The notes under the pieces: model-generated
The model's database searches: none
Told to the model about the DNA's origin: nothing
Seen by the model: only the letters and a program-made list of their open reading frames with translations
NCBI GenBank assembly: GCA_948474755.1
Contig: CAOLHI010001842.1
Location: 186,001-250,000 of the forward strand
DNA from: Ctenosaura bakeri
Taxonomy: Eukaryota > Chordata > Lepidosauria > Squamata > Iguanidae
Direction: 5' to 3'
DNA: 64,000 nt
Made by a program: the position numbers and the translations under genes
Shown here: positions 1-14,345 of the stretch, in pieces
Position numbering within the stretch: the first letter of the stretch is position 1
Layout: each line of letters begins with the position of its first letter

Positions 1-50
1 GAGGTTGAAAGTGGAATCATCACGCTATAACAGCCTGGTGCGGAAATGGC
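1..50. repeat. Right arm of palindromic MITE (family M1), cut by the window edge
   Basis: Ends in the family terminus GGTGCGGAAATGGC and carries the GTTGAAAGTGGAATCAT arm. The left arm lies outside the window. Confidence 0.8.
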
Positions 51-351
51 TTCAGAGTAGGACCCGCTGTGGTTTTCCCACCTCTTTAATGTGAGAGCCA
101 CCCTCTGCTGTTACATCTGACTCACTGGTTGGGGGATTCTGGGCATTGTAGTCCCCAAAAGGAACTTTCCCTACCTCTACAGAGACAGAGATCAAAACAA
201 TGGCTGTGAAGAGAGGGACAGGGAGAGAGAATTATAAAGGGTTAATGGGGTGGAGGGGAGTTATAGATAGACACAAATAACTGTTGAGCCTTATCATTGA
301 AGACACAGTGAGCTATTTGTGCAAATATGTGTATGAGAGAGCGAGGGGCTA
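51..351. other. No gene seen
   Basis: Ordinary intergenic sequence between the edge MITE arm and a CR1 copy. No coding or RNA signal was found. Confidence 0.5.
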
Positions 352-990
352 TAGAATCATAGAATCATAGAAATGCAGGGTTGGAAGAGACCCAGGGGCC
401 ATCCAGTCCAACCCCCTGCCATGCAGGAACACCCTCAAAGCACTCCCGACAGATGGCCATCCAGCCTCTGCTTAAAAACCTCCAAGGAAGGAGATGCCAC
501 CACACCCCAAGGCAGCAGATTCCACTGCTGGATAGCCCAGACCGTCAAGAAGTTCTTCCTGAGGTTCAGGTGGAATCTCCTTTCCTGCAGCTTGAATCCA
601 TTGCTCCTTGTCCTGGTCTCTGGAGCAGCAGAAAACAAGCCCTCTCCTTCCTCTACATGGCATCCCTTCAAATATTGAAACATGGCTATCATGTCCCCTC
701 TTTCTCTCCTGCAGACTGAACATACCCAGCTCTCTAAGTCTATCCTCATAGGGCTTCATGGTTTCCAGGCCTCTCACCATTTTGGTCGCCCTCCTCTGGA
801 CTTGCTCCAGCTTGTCAGTATCCTTCTTGAATTGGGGTGCCCAGAACTGGACACAGTATTCAAGATGGGGTCTCACCAAAGCAGAGTAGAGTGGTACCAG
901 TACCTCCCTCGATCTAGACACCAGACTCCTATTGATGCAGCCAAGAATTGCATTGGCTTTCTTGGCTGCCGCATCACACTGCTGGCTATA
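352..990 (-). mobile_element. CR1 LINE, 3' part, minus strand
   Basis: The + strand starts with the complement of the CR1 octamer tail (AATCATAG repeats). The minus strand encodes the C-terminal tail of the CR1 ORF2 reverse-transcriptase protein, with [28 protein letters not shown] and FKQRLDGHL. It is 5'-truncated and its frame is broken, so this is a dead copy. Confidence 0.9.
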
Positions 991-1359
991 GGTAATTAGT
1001 TTTCTAAATGGGGTTAGATCAAGCTGAATTATTGCTGTGCAAAATTGTCACAGAGGATAAGATGTGTGTGTGTGGGGGGGGTGTCTAAAAGAGATTTGGA
1101 AAAGGTTTAATTACATAGATGTGAATTGTAAATATCACTAGGTAGTTCCTGAAATGTCAGGAAGGGATCGCCTGTTTCCGAAGGGGAGAGGGAAAGAGGG
1201 AGGTTGTAGATAACTAGCTGGATGAGAATTATAAATAGGATTAGATGGATCCGGATTCCTGTTGAAAATCATTGAGTGTTGGGGGGGGGTTAGAAATGGA
1301 GAGAGGGAGAGAAAGGGATTTGGGATCGATGTTACATAAACCTATTTACTGAGTCCTGA
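991..1359. other. EGR4 upstream flank, no gene seen
   Basis: AT-rich sequence with short G runs and purine-rich tracts between the CR1 copy and the CpG island. Distal regulatory sites are possible but none can be named. Confidence 0.5.
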
Positions 1360-1439
1360 TTGATTATTGTCGGAGATGCTCAGGGCGGGGAGGCGGGGTG
1401 TGCAAAGAGATGGAGCGGACGAGGCGCCCCAAAAGCGGC

Positions 1440-1600
1440 GACCACGTCACGGGGAGAGATTTCCTTATTGGGTCTCCCTGGCCCGCATCCTGAGTCCATG
1501 TATGGGCATTTACGTCACCGCGCCGCCTGGCTTGGGAACTCCAGAAATGGAAGCGCCCGGGCGCAGCGGAAGACGGGAGGCCGATATAAAAAGCCCGGCT
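1440..1600 (+). promoter_or_regulatory. EGR4: EGR4 core promoter with CRE-like, CArG-like and TATA elements
   Basis: Visible sites are a CRE-like CCACGTCA at about 1442-1449, a second CRE-like TTACGTCA at 1510-1517, and two CArG/SRE-like decamers with one mismatch each: CCTTATTGGG at 1463-1472 and CCAGAAATGG at 1541-1550. A TATA box, TATAAAAA, lies at 1585-1592, which puts transcription start near 1615. SRE plus CRE control is the established design of EGR-family immediate-early promoters driven by SRF/ELK and CREB. The site calls come from the sequence; their use is inferred. Confidence 0.7.
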
Positions 1601-1925
1601 GCGGCTCCGGAGCTCTTTGCTTACAAACACAAGGAGGGCGGAAGGGGGAGAGCGAGCGAGCGAGAGGAAGAGAGAGAGAGAGAGAGGCCCCGGGCCAGAA
1701 GCCGCAGCTCCCAGGGGGGAGCCCTTGCCGCCGCCCCAAGAGTTTGGGCCGCCTGAGGCCACCTCCTCCTCCGAGTGGTCCTTGAGGACTAGCGCCATCC
1801 CTGCAGCCTCCGCAGCCGCCTGGCCCGAGGATTCCCATCGCTCCGGGGCGGAGGGTCTGGGCCCCTTTGGCTCGGGAGGGGCTTTCTCCTCCTCCCCTCC
1901 CCTCTGCGCCTCCATCGGTCGGGAC

Positions 1926-6018
<4,093 letters not shown>

Positions 6019-7025
6019 AAACCACCCAGAGATCCAGTAAAGACTTTGGTTTCTGGTGGTATAAAGGGCTTGCAGGGGGGGACTTGATACTCAGGTTAGA
6101 GAAGCCATCTGCCAAATGGTTCCTTCTTCTGGACACAGATGAGTAGTTGGGCTGGACACAACTATTGTTTGGCCTGTGGAGTCATTCCATGAAGGGAGAG
6201 AGCGCAGAGGGCATTCTGATAGATGGATGGATGAAAGGAAACAGAAGAAAGGACTTGATGGAGTCTGGCTTCTATTTAATTTCACTCCACATGCATATCT
6301 GGTTGGCTTCAGGCAACAGAATGAGCCAGCTGTGGAAGTATGGTTGAGTTTCCACCTTATCTCAGAACCGTGGCCTCTGGTCAGTTTCAGGAGACCTTCA
6401 GCACCATGAGAGCTGTGGACAGATCCTAACCAAGCTGATGGCAACAAGGAATGCCTATTCTCTTCCAAAACTACTTTTGTATTTTAGCTTTAAAGAGAAA
6501 TATATGTACATATATATGTGTTTCTATGTACATATGCCCTAGGTTATTTAGATAGATATGAATATATATTTTTACATATACATATGTATCTAAATAACTG
6601 CCCACATTTTATACAAGAACAAGACCACTTTCCAAATGGTACAGTTTTTAATGAACTGAATCTGCGTTCCCTTTCATAAGCACTTTAAATGGACCTTCCA
6701 GGTTGGGGGGGGGTGTCATTTTTATTATTAATATTGTTGTTGTTAATGCTAAGGATACAATTTCTCATGTAAAAACCATGGGGGGACTTTTGATGTGTAT
6801 AAAAATCAGAACAAGTCATTGCTTTACTAATGGTACAAATGGTTGTTCTGGAATGGACAGACTTTGCTTAATGATCATTTTTGTACATAATTGTGACTGA
6901 GGGATTTTGTGGGGGTTTTTTTAAATGTATATAAATCTCTCTCCTTGTTTGTAAAAATAGAATGCGTCAAGGTTATTACAGAGCTGTGTTTATTTTTGCA
7001 AATAAACAAAACTGGTTATCATGAT
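6019..7025 (+). other. EGR4: EGR4 3' untranslated region
   Basis: Begins after the TAA at 6016-6018 and is AT-rich, with several ATTTA pentamers and long TATA/ATAT runs near 6490-6600. These fit an unstable immediate-early mRNA. A canonical AATAAA at 7001-7006 gives an expected cleavage site near 7020. The 3' end is inferred from this signal. Confidence 0.75.
7001..7006 (+). terminator. EGR4: EGR4 polyadenylation signal AATAAA
   Basis: A canonical hexamer about 1 kb after the stop codon in an AT-rich context. No better downstream signal is seen before repeats begin at about 7.4 kb. Confidence 0.7.
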
Positions 7026-7398
7026 GAAGGAAAAGCTCTTTTTGAACTTTCATCCGGCACAGATGCTGCAGGCTTGTACATCTTCTTCCAGCTGGAGGTC
7101 CAAAGGAAGTCCGTTCCACCAATGCAAAGCCAGATCTTGAAAGGCTCGCAACCTTGACAGGACCGTACACCTCAGTGGAATGGACAGTGATCCTTTGCCT
7201 ACAGATCATAGACTCCTAAATGGAACATACCATGCTGGTCAAGCTGCCAAGTACTGGGAGAGATTAGAGCTCAGAGCCTTAAAGACCAGAATATGGGAGA
7301 TTAGAGGGCAGAGCCTTAAATACTGGAATAGGGTAAATATGGGCACATTCACAGACAGTCAGCTAGATCCTACATCATAGTTGCAAATGCATAACTAT
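7026..7398. other. EGR4 downstream flank, no gene seen
   Basis: Short imperfect direct repeats occur at about 7259-7330 around an AGAGCCTTAAA motif. No gene is recognised. Confidence 0.5.
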
Positions 7399-7600
7399 GG
7401 CTATTTCTGCACTACACTGTTCTACTGCTATTATTCCGCTTTCAACCTCCTGTGGAATTCTGGGGTTTGTCATTTCCAGAGGCCGAAGACTTCTCTGGCT
7501 GAGAATTGTAAATGCCCCTCCCTAAACCGCAAACCCCAGGATTCCAGAGGAGGTTGAAAGTGGAATGATAGTACTATAACGCTGTAGTGTAGAAATGGCC
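7399..7600. repeat. M1 palindromic MITE, long-core form
   Basis: Terminal arms GGCTATTTCTGCACTA and its complement enclose paired GTTGAAAGTGGAAT blocks. The core is longer than in most copies and resembles those at 21.6 and 45.1 kb. It is flanked by TAT on both sides, a 3-bp target-site duplication. Confidence 0.85.
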
Positions 7601-7619
7601 TATGTCTCGTCTCCTGAGC

Positions 7620-7886
7620 TGAGTCCCCAAACCTACCTTAATAGCCAGCAGCCTCATTGAGTGAGGGAGGTCCATTCTGCTGGTGATTGGAGAATAGCAG
7701 GATGATGTTTCCAGCCTCTTCTCCACAGTTAGCTGCAGTGCAACAAGGAGTTCCAATAGGGATCCTGATTGTTGCACCACTGATCACTGGCAGGAGGGGA
7801 ATCAGAAACACAATCATGATAGCCAGCAGAACAGAACTCCACTACTTGATGAGGCTACTGGCTTTTAAGGTAGGTTTGGGGAGATA
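7620..7886. repeat. Unclassified inverted repeat with ~62-bp arms
   Basis: The arm at about 7620-7682 (CCCCAAACCTACCTTAA...) is the reverse complement of 7824-7886 with few mismatches. The arms enclose about 140 bp. No family is recognised; it may be a foldback element. Confidence 0.75.
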
Positions 7887-7899
7887 TTGATGACCAACC

Positions 7900-8650
7900 A
7901 TGGAAATAATGAGACCAGACATAAAGAACTGGGTTGAATAAGGACCACTTTATTTAACCTAAGTCCTATTTAAGTTGAGTTGAACCTGGAAGGAGCAAGA
8001 GGGGAGATCAACCTAGTGTGGGACCAACTAAGGCCAAGTATGTTCCTCCTCAGCCTTCCTTTGAACTCTGATAGCGGGATTGCTCTACAGCCAGCAATCT
8101 TCTGGAAGGCAGGCTCAAGGCACCCCCCAGGTCACATACAGGATTTAAAGTAAGGGCAAACCACCAGGTCCACTTCAAGGGTAGACTGTCATGCCCCAGT
8201 CCAAGGACCCAGGTGCTAAACCAGACAGGATCCTCCCCAACAACTACAACACAGAGACGTGAACAGGACAGTACTTACTGCAGCTCAGTGTAGATGAAAA
8301 AGGGAGAGCCCATCAGACGCAGAGCACTTATATTAAAAAGATGCATTAATTAGGCAAACAGCTGCAAGAAGCTGTTGGTCAATAAATACCAGAGGCGGAG
8401 CGGGGAGAAGTCTGTTGCAGACAACTGGCAAATCTGGTGGAAGCAATATGTTCTTCTTTTGATTCTTGGCTTGTGTTCTTGGAAAACCTTGACTCTTGCT
8501 TTGTGTGCTGACTATGCTGCTGGATACCCCCTTGAACTGACACTCTGAATTTATCGCTGGCCCAGGCTGCTGATGGATGAGCTTCTGTAAACCTTGACTG
8601 GGGCTGCCACTATAGACTCTGTTTAAGGACTGAGTGTTGGGAGGGGCAAC
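7900..8650. repeat. LTR-retroelement-like dispersed repeat
   Basis: The stretch around 8195-8400 (GTACTTACTGCAG, GGGAGAGCCC, CATTAATTAGG, CAGCTG) recurs in the same order at 58.79-58.91 kb. The layout and flanking text look like part of an LTR retrotransposon, but no TG...CA edges or coding region were found. Confidence 0.45.
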
Positions 8651-9360
8651 CTTTGCATGCTTACTTAACTGGCTAGTTAGTTTGCATGTTCATTGTAGGC
8701 ATAGAGAGATACTCTAGAGAAAACTTCCTGTTTGTTTCGGTCAACATCTCTTCCTCCAGCATGTACACATTCTTTGTTCTTAAAAAAGGTTCTCTTGCCA
8801 TTTACCTTCCTTCCTTTCGTCTTCGCCTTTTGTCCTGAAAGCATGCTCTGAGATCTCCTAGCAGGGATTATTTTCAGCAAGCATGTGAGTGCTTAATTTC
8901 TTCCTACCTCCTTCAAGAATTGAACCTGTGTAGACCATGCACAAGATTTTGTGAGTAAACTCTTTTATATTTTAACCAAACTGTTTTTGTGTTCATTTTG
9001 AACTAGATAGTGTGTTTGGGGTGGAGTGATAGAAGTGGGGCTGGTAATCTGTTCAATTTCCGTTTTTGTGCAATTACTAAGATACTCTGCTGATTGAGAG
9101 TCTCATTAGCAAAATCTCTCAATGCCACAACACTGAGAACTGTGGCTGGCTTTCTAAACAGAATATAGACTTCTTATCCACCCCCAGGTCACAGGATCTA
9201 TAGAGGTAGTTCCAGAGATGTGCTCTTCAAAAAGAGTGCCAAAGTGTTCACTGAGGTTCCTACTTTGTCTCTCTTCAGTATCTGCAAGTGACTACCTATT
9301 TAGAGACGCTTCCCCAAGCCAATCATCAAAGTCCCTTCAGATATCCCTTCAGATATTTAA
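8651..9360. other. No gene seen
   Basis: Ordinary sequence between the LTR-like repeat and a CR1 nest. No recognisable coding, RNA or repeat signature. Confidence 0.45.
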
Positions 9361-9935
9361 AGATGGCTATCCTTAACCTTCTGTTCTCCAGGCTTAATGT
9401 ACCCAGCTCTCCAAGTTTTTCCTCATAAGGCTTGCTTTATATGCCTTTGACCATTTTGATAGCCATGTTTAAATATTTGAAGGGATGCCATGCAGAGGAG
9501 GGAGTGGGCTTGTTTTCTGCTGCTTCAGAGACCAGGACAAGGAGCAATGGATTCAAGCTGCAGGAAAGGAGATTCCACTTGAACCTCAGGAAGAACTTCC
9601 TGACGATCAGGGCTGTCCAGCAGTGGAATCTGCTGCCTCAATGGAGTGTGGTGGAGTCTCCTTCCTTGGAGGTTTTTAAGCAGAGGCTTGATGGCCATCT
9701 GTCAGGATTGCTTTGAGGGTGTTCCTGCATGGCAGGGGGTTGGACTGGATGGCCTGTGTGGTCTCTTCCAACTCTACATTTCTATGATTCTATGATTACC
9801 CTCCTCCGGTCATGTTTCAGCTTGCCAATATCCATCTTGAATTGTGGTGCCCAGAAATGGACACAGTATTCCAGATAAGGTCTGACCAAAGCAGAGTAGG
9901 ATAGCAATGCTACTTCCCTTGATCTGGACATTATA
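9361..9935 (-). mobile_element. CR1 LINE fragment, minus strand, interrupted
   Basis: Minus-strand CR1 sequence at about 9361-9460 resumes at about 9798-9935. The join falls within the consensus CACCATTTTGGTCGCCCTCC. The gap is filled by a second CR1 in the opposite orientation. Confidence 0.8.
9461..9797 (+). mobile_element. CR1 LINE 3' end nested inside another CR1
   Basis: A 5'-truncated CR1 encoding [14 protein letters not shown] to [11 protein letters not shown] sequence, followed by a 3'UTR and the octamer tail ATTTCTATGATTCTATGATT. It sits in the opposite orientation inside the older CR1. Confidence 0.85.
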
Positions 9936-10535
9936 AAGTTGCTGTAAAGTCCTATTTTTTGGGCAGGGGGAAGCAATATTCTCATTTTGCCCCCTCCATT
10001 AGCTACACCCCTGGATAGTTTCACCGCCTTAAGACTGGGTGGCTCCATTGAACCAAATATCCCCTCTCCTTCCAGCTTCTTCAGCTTACCATCTCTTCTT
10101 TCCAGAGCTGTGCAGGGTGGATACAAAAAGAGCTATTCACACCAGGGTCAAAGGCTGGAGTTTTTGAGTGGCCGGAAGCATTGCTTCTTTTTAACTGGCA
10201 AGCGGAAATTCATCAGATAATCCAGCTTCATAAACTGCAAGTTCCCCCTACTCTGCCACTATCATGAGTCAGCTTCCAAATCCATCAGCAATAAATGTGA
10301 ACAGGTTGAACAGCCACTAGATATTAAACACAGAGCTCTCCACCTAGACTGAAAGAGACATGGAGCAAAATCCTATTGTCAGAGTAGAACCACTGAATCA
10401 GTTCAATTTACGTATGTGTTGACTCACCATTCCACATTTGAATTAATAGGACTAACCAACAGGATTCCGGCTACTGGGAGGAATGAGCTGGCAACCCTCT
10501 GAGATTATGGAACCTTCCATCACCCACATGACTGT
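9936..10535. other. No gene seen
   Basis: Intergenic sequence with no feature that can be supported. Confidence 0.45.
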
Positions 10536-10717
10536 GGCCATTTCCGCACTAGACTGTTATAGTGCTATGATTCCACTTTCAACATCCTATGGAATCCTGG
10601 GGTGTGCCATTTCGGGAGGGGCCACCTGGCCCCTCCCGAAACGGCACACCCCAGGATTCCATAGGATGTTGAAAGTGGAATCATAGCATTATAACAGTCT
10701 ATCGTGTGGAAATGGCC
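10536..10717. repeat. M1 palindromic MITE
   Basis: Near-perfect palindrome from GGCCATTTCCGCACTAGA to its complement, with a GGAGGGGCC centre. Flanks are TGT and TGC, a 2-of-3 match to a 3-bp target duplication. Confidence 0.9.
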
Positions 10718-11159
10718 TGCTTCATTTCCCACCCTATCTTCACAACAACCCTGCAAATTAGGATCAGGAACACTTTGTAGCTTCTGTATCACAGAGGAAT
10801 GATTCGTTCCTGGTTTTACTCCAAATTTTAAAGGAGATATTCAAAGGACTGAAACTACGCAGAGTAGGACTCAACAGCTTGGATATTTCCTTTGAAGTTC
10901 AGAGCACTCAGAAGGGTTGAGCTGTCTGGAGGGCTTACTCAGTGTGTCTAGATTTTCTTGACTGCCATTGTTACCCTGGAAGGAATGTAATGTTGAGCCT
11001 TGATCACAAAGTCTGCTAGATTTTGTTTTGCTGTTGCTTAGGTCGTTCTCATTGTCCTCAGGCCACTCTGCACTTCCATTTTCAAAAAGGCAGCTTCAGT
11101 TCCAAGAAAACTTCGCTATCGGTACCACTCACACTCAGAAGAGTAAGTTCATTTTACAG
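10718..11159. other. Flank of the orphan exon
   Basis: Contains a candidate splice acceptor (GTCCTCAG near 11060) and a strong donor-like AGAGTAAGT at about 11141. These could bound a small exon, but the next acceptor at 11159 is only 17 bp away, too close for an intron, so no gene model is made. Confidence 0.35.
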
Positions 11160-11581
11160 TACCTCATTGCATATCTTTGATCCACCTCCAAAACAAAACC
11201 ACCTCGTCTGAAAAGACACCGGAGATGTATACAGGGAGGAAGAAATTTGTGGATGAAATTGCCTCCAAAAATGGTATTCCATTGGTTACACCAGGTGACC
11301 ACCCCTACTCTTGTCCAGAGCAAAGTACGGACTTTCAGAACATAGGATTAACAAGCTCTCCAGTGAATTTTGGGAGTGCTCTGTATAAAAAGAAGTCAGA
11401 TACATTTATACCTCCCCAGAGCTTTCCAGGAGTTCCTTGCATGCCTTTCCACATCAAGGAGAAACAGCAAGAATTAGAGAAAGGGAAGATGGCAGTGAAA
11501 AATCTGGATGACTGGAAGCCTGCTCCAACGTTGCAGCTTTCTTTATTTGCAACTGGACTAACCAGATTAATTTATCAATAA
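11160..11581 (+). CDS. Unidentified exon-like ORF, possibly a terminal exon or a pseudogene
   Basis: The frame is open from the TTTTACAG acceptor-like site at 11159 to a TAA at 11579-11581, giving about 139 codons. It has balanced composition and no repeat signature. Features include TGRKKFVDEIASKNGIP, a Pro/Phe-rich PGVPCMPFHIKEKQQELEKG stretch, and LDDWKPAP. I do not recognise the family. The short Pro- and aromatic-rich motifs resemble ciliary microtubule inner proteins in style only. Upstream frames hold further coding-like text (SSKKTSLSVPLTL, FDPPPKQN), which would need a frameshift to join, so a decayed gene or retrocopy is possible. AATAAA follows at about 11706. Confidence 0.4.
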
Positions 11582-11705
11582 TTCTAGAAAAGCCATTCTT
11601 TATGCTGCATTTCACAAGATGTAAAACATGTAACATAGGTCTGTCGATTGATTTGTCAACTGTCTTGCATGTGATCTGCGATAAATATTTTATGCAGGAA
11701 AAAAA

Positions 11706-11711
11706 AATAAA
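11706..11711 (+). terminator. Polyadenylation signal AATAAA after the orphan ORF
   Basis: Lies 125 bp after the TAA of the orphan exon and follows an A-run. It may be a true 3' end signal or part of a retrocopy tail. Confidence 0.35.
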
Positions 11712-12046
11712 GTTCAGAGTAAAACCCAAGCAGAGTCACCACTCTACCAGCCATGACTGTACCTTTAAAGTTCAGCATCTTTAAAGTTCCAACCAAAAGC
11801 CAGAACGGATTCTCTGTCTCACTGACATGGAAGCCATCACCTGCTAAGTGAATGAGTGATAGCAGTTGGCCTGTCTTCATACAGAGCATCTTTAGTTATT
11901 TATTTAGAAAGCACCATCACTGTACCTGGGGCTTTACAAGTAAAGAAACAATAAACAGTTTCTTGCCTTCAGGCTTACAATCTAACGAAGACAGGATACA
12001 AAAGAGAAAGGGGATGGCAGAGTGGCGGGGATGAAGTCCAACAGAT
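11712..12046. other. No gene seen; decayed dispersed repeat
   Basis: The block around 11715-11830 (ACCTTTAAAGTTCAGCATC, CTGACATGGAAGCC) shares words with 14.03-14.16 and 30.83-30.98 kb, which suggests an unnamed dispersed repeat. Confidence 0.4.
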
Positions 12047-12855
12047 AGAATCATAGAATCATAGAAATGTAGAGTTGGAAGAGACCCCAGGGGCCATCCA
12101 GTCCAACCCCCTTCTGCCATGCAGGAACACCCTCAAAGCACTCCCGACAGATGGCCGTCCAGCCTCTGCTTGAAAACCTCCAAGGAAGGAGACTCCACTA
12201 CACTCCGAGGCAGCAGATTCCACTGCCGGACAGCCCTGACGGTCAGGAAGTTCTTCCTGAGGTTCCGGTGGAATCTCCTTTCCTGCAGCTTGAATCCATT
12301 GCTCCTTGTCCTGGTCTCTGGAGCAGCAGAAAACAAGTCCTCTCCTTCCTCTACATGACATCCCTTCAAATATTTAAACATGGCTATCATGTCCCCTCTT
12401 AACCTTCTCTTCTGCAGACTAAACATACCCAGCTCTCTAAGTCTATCCTCACAGGGCATGGTTTCCAGGCCCCTCACCATTTTGGTCGCCCTCCTCTGGA
12501 CTTGCTCCAGCTTGACCATGTCCTTCTTGAATTGGGGTGCCCAGAACTGGATGCAGTATTCAAGATGGGGTCTAACCAGAGTAGAGTAGAGTAGAGTGGT
12601 ACCAGTACCTCCCTCGATCTAGACTCCAGACTCCTATTGATGCAGCCAAGAATTGCATTGGCTTTCTTGGCTGCCGCATCACACTGCTGACTCATGTTCA
12701 GCTTGTGGTCTATGAAGACTCCTAGATCCCTTTCACACGTACTGCTATCCAGCCACGTGTCCCCCATCCTATATTTGTGGATTCCATTTTTTCTACCTAA
12801 GTGTAGGACCTTACACTTCTCTCTGTTGAATTTCATTTTGTTAGATACTGTCTTT
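12047..12855 (-). mobile_element. CR1 LINE, ~0.8 kb 3' part, minus strand
   Basis: Among the longest CR1 copies here. It runs from the octamer tail complement at 12047 to the region encoding NKMKFNREKCKVLHLGRKN. The ORF2 C-terminal motifs [24 protein letters not shown] and FKQRLDGHL are seen. It is frameshifted and 5'-truncated. Confidence 0.9.
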
Positions 12856-13191
12856 TCTTTCCTCCTTCTACAGCCAGGGCAGTGGAAATTGGAATGGAGG
12901 GAGGACTTTTCCTCTGCTTCTAAGCCCAAGCATGGTGGACCTCTGCCTGCCCCTTCTTCTCTCCATCTGAGGCCAGGGATGTGGCCTTCTATCTGATAGA
13001 TCATAGTTGAGTAAGGTTGCCAGATGTTCCTTAGTATAAGAGATGTCCCCTTTTTTAGGCTTGGGAATCTTGTCCCTTGTAAGACTAGCAAACGTCCCTT
13101 ATTAGCAGGGTTGTCCCTATCTAAGTGTCAGAAAGCTTTTCTTATATATATTGGACAAGATTTTTTTTTTTAAAAAAAACCCCTACATTTA
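12856..13191. other. No gene seen
   Basis: Contains a poly-T/poly-A tract at about 13150-13170. No feature can be supported. Confidence 0.45.
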
Positions 13192-13370
13192 GAATCATAG
13201 ACTCGTAGAGTTGGAAGAGGCCCCAGAGGCCATCCAGTCCAGCCCCCTGCTATGCAGGAACACCCTCAAAGCATTCCCAATAGATGGGCATCCAGCGTCT
13301 GCTTAAAAACCTCCAAAGAAGGACACTCCAGTACACTCCAAGGCAGCACTGTATTCCACTGCCGGACAGC
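13192..13370 (-). mobile_element. CR1 3'-end fragment, minus strand
   Basis: Has the AATCATAG tail and CATCCAGTCCAGCCCCCTGC block, and stops at CAGCCCTGAGG where a SINE begins. Confidence 0.85.
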
Positions 13371-13585
13371 CCTGAGGGGTGATGTCTAAGGTGAACCTAT
13401 CATGGGGTTTTCTTGGCAAGATTTCTTCAGAGGGGAGTTGCCTTTGCCCTCCTCTGAGGCTGAGCGGATGTGTGTGTATGTGACCTGCCCAAGGTCCCAG
13501 AGCGCATTTCCGTGGCTGGGTTAGGATTCGAACATTGGTCTCCATAGTCCAGTTCTCAAACCACTACACCACGCTGGCTCTGCAT
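13371..13585 (-). repeat. tRNA-derived SINE (family A), minus strand
   Basis: The minus strand reads GAGCCAGCGTGGTGTAGTGG at the tRNA-like head, then GGTTCGAATCC-like B-box text (here GTTCGAATCCTAAC), CTCAGCCTCAGAGGAG, and the tail AACCCCATGATAGG. It abuts a CR1 fragment directly. Confidence 0.85.
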
Positions 13586-14345
13586 CACATATCTGGATCT
13601 CTTCTAGAAGTGGATCCAGAAGCAGCTTTTCATTCATGCATTCTAAGCTTATTTTCAGCTGGTTTATTCTTTCATTAATTTGGTTTTCACTTCTATTTCC
13701 CCCCCCATTTTCATCCTTCTCCTTTCTCTTAGTTTGATTTCTGCATAATAAAAATGGAGAAAAATTTAAAAACACCTATGAGTCAACTACCATTTAAGGA
13801 TATAACCCACCAGTCAGTTGAGATTTTTAAGTACACTTAACATAAATCATCTGGCATTTGCTTATAACAGTGGAGTCACTGAGAGACAGTTGAGGTTGCT
13901 AAGTGATATCCCAAATCAATTAGTCACTTCGTTGGACAGGCGAGAGAAACAGGGCATCTCAGAAAAAAAGGAAGCCATTCCAGTCAGTGGCAGCCGGTGG
14001 TAGACATGCTAGTGGGTGGGTAAATCCGCTCTAGGTTTTAATCTGAACTTTAAAGGTGCTATCCAAACTGCCAAATCTGTTTTGAGTCTGGGATTCAGAA
14101 TCTCAAATAGTTCCTTTAAAGTTCAGCATGAAATTCAGAGTGGATTCAGAGAGCCAACTTGTGGTTCCAGTTGTGAAGCAGAACCATGTCAAACAAAGGA
14201 AAAAAGGGGTCTTAAAATCATCTCGAAAGGCCTTGGATTTTAGTAACTGCTCCCTATGGGGCTGCTAGTCCATGCCCACAGCTAGGCATGAGTATCATTT
14301 GGAGGGCAGGGCAGTGCAAACTTGTAACACACTTCTCTCCTGCAA
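13586..14345. other. No gene seen; unnamed dispersed repeat at 14030-14170
   Basis: The piece around 14030-14170 (TTTAATCTGAACTTTAAAGG, CCTTTAAAGTTCAGC) is itself partly inverted and shares words with 11.7 and 30.8 kb. The rest is plain AT-rich sequence. Confidence 0.4.
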
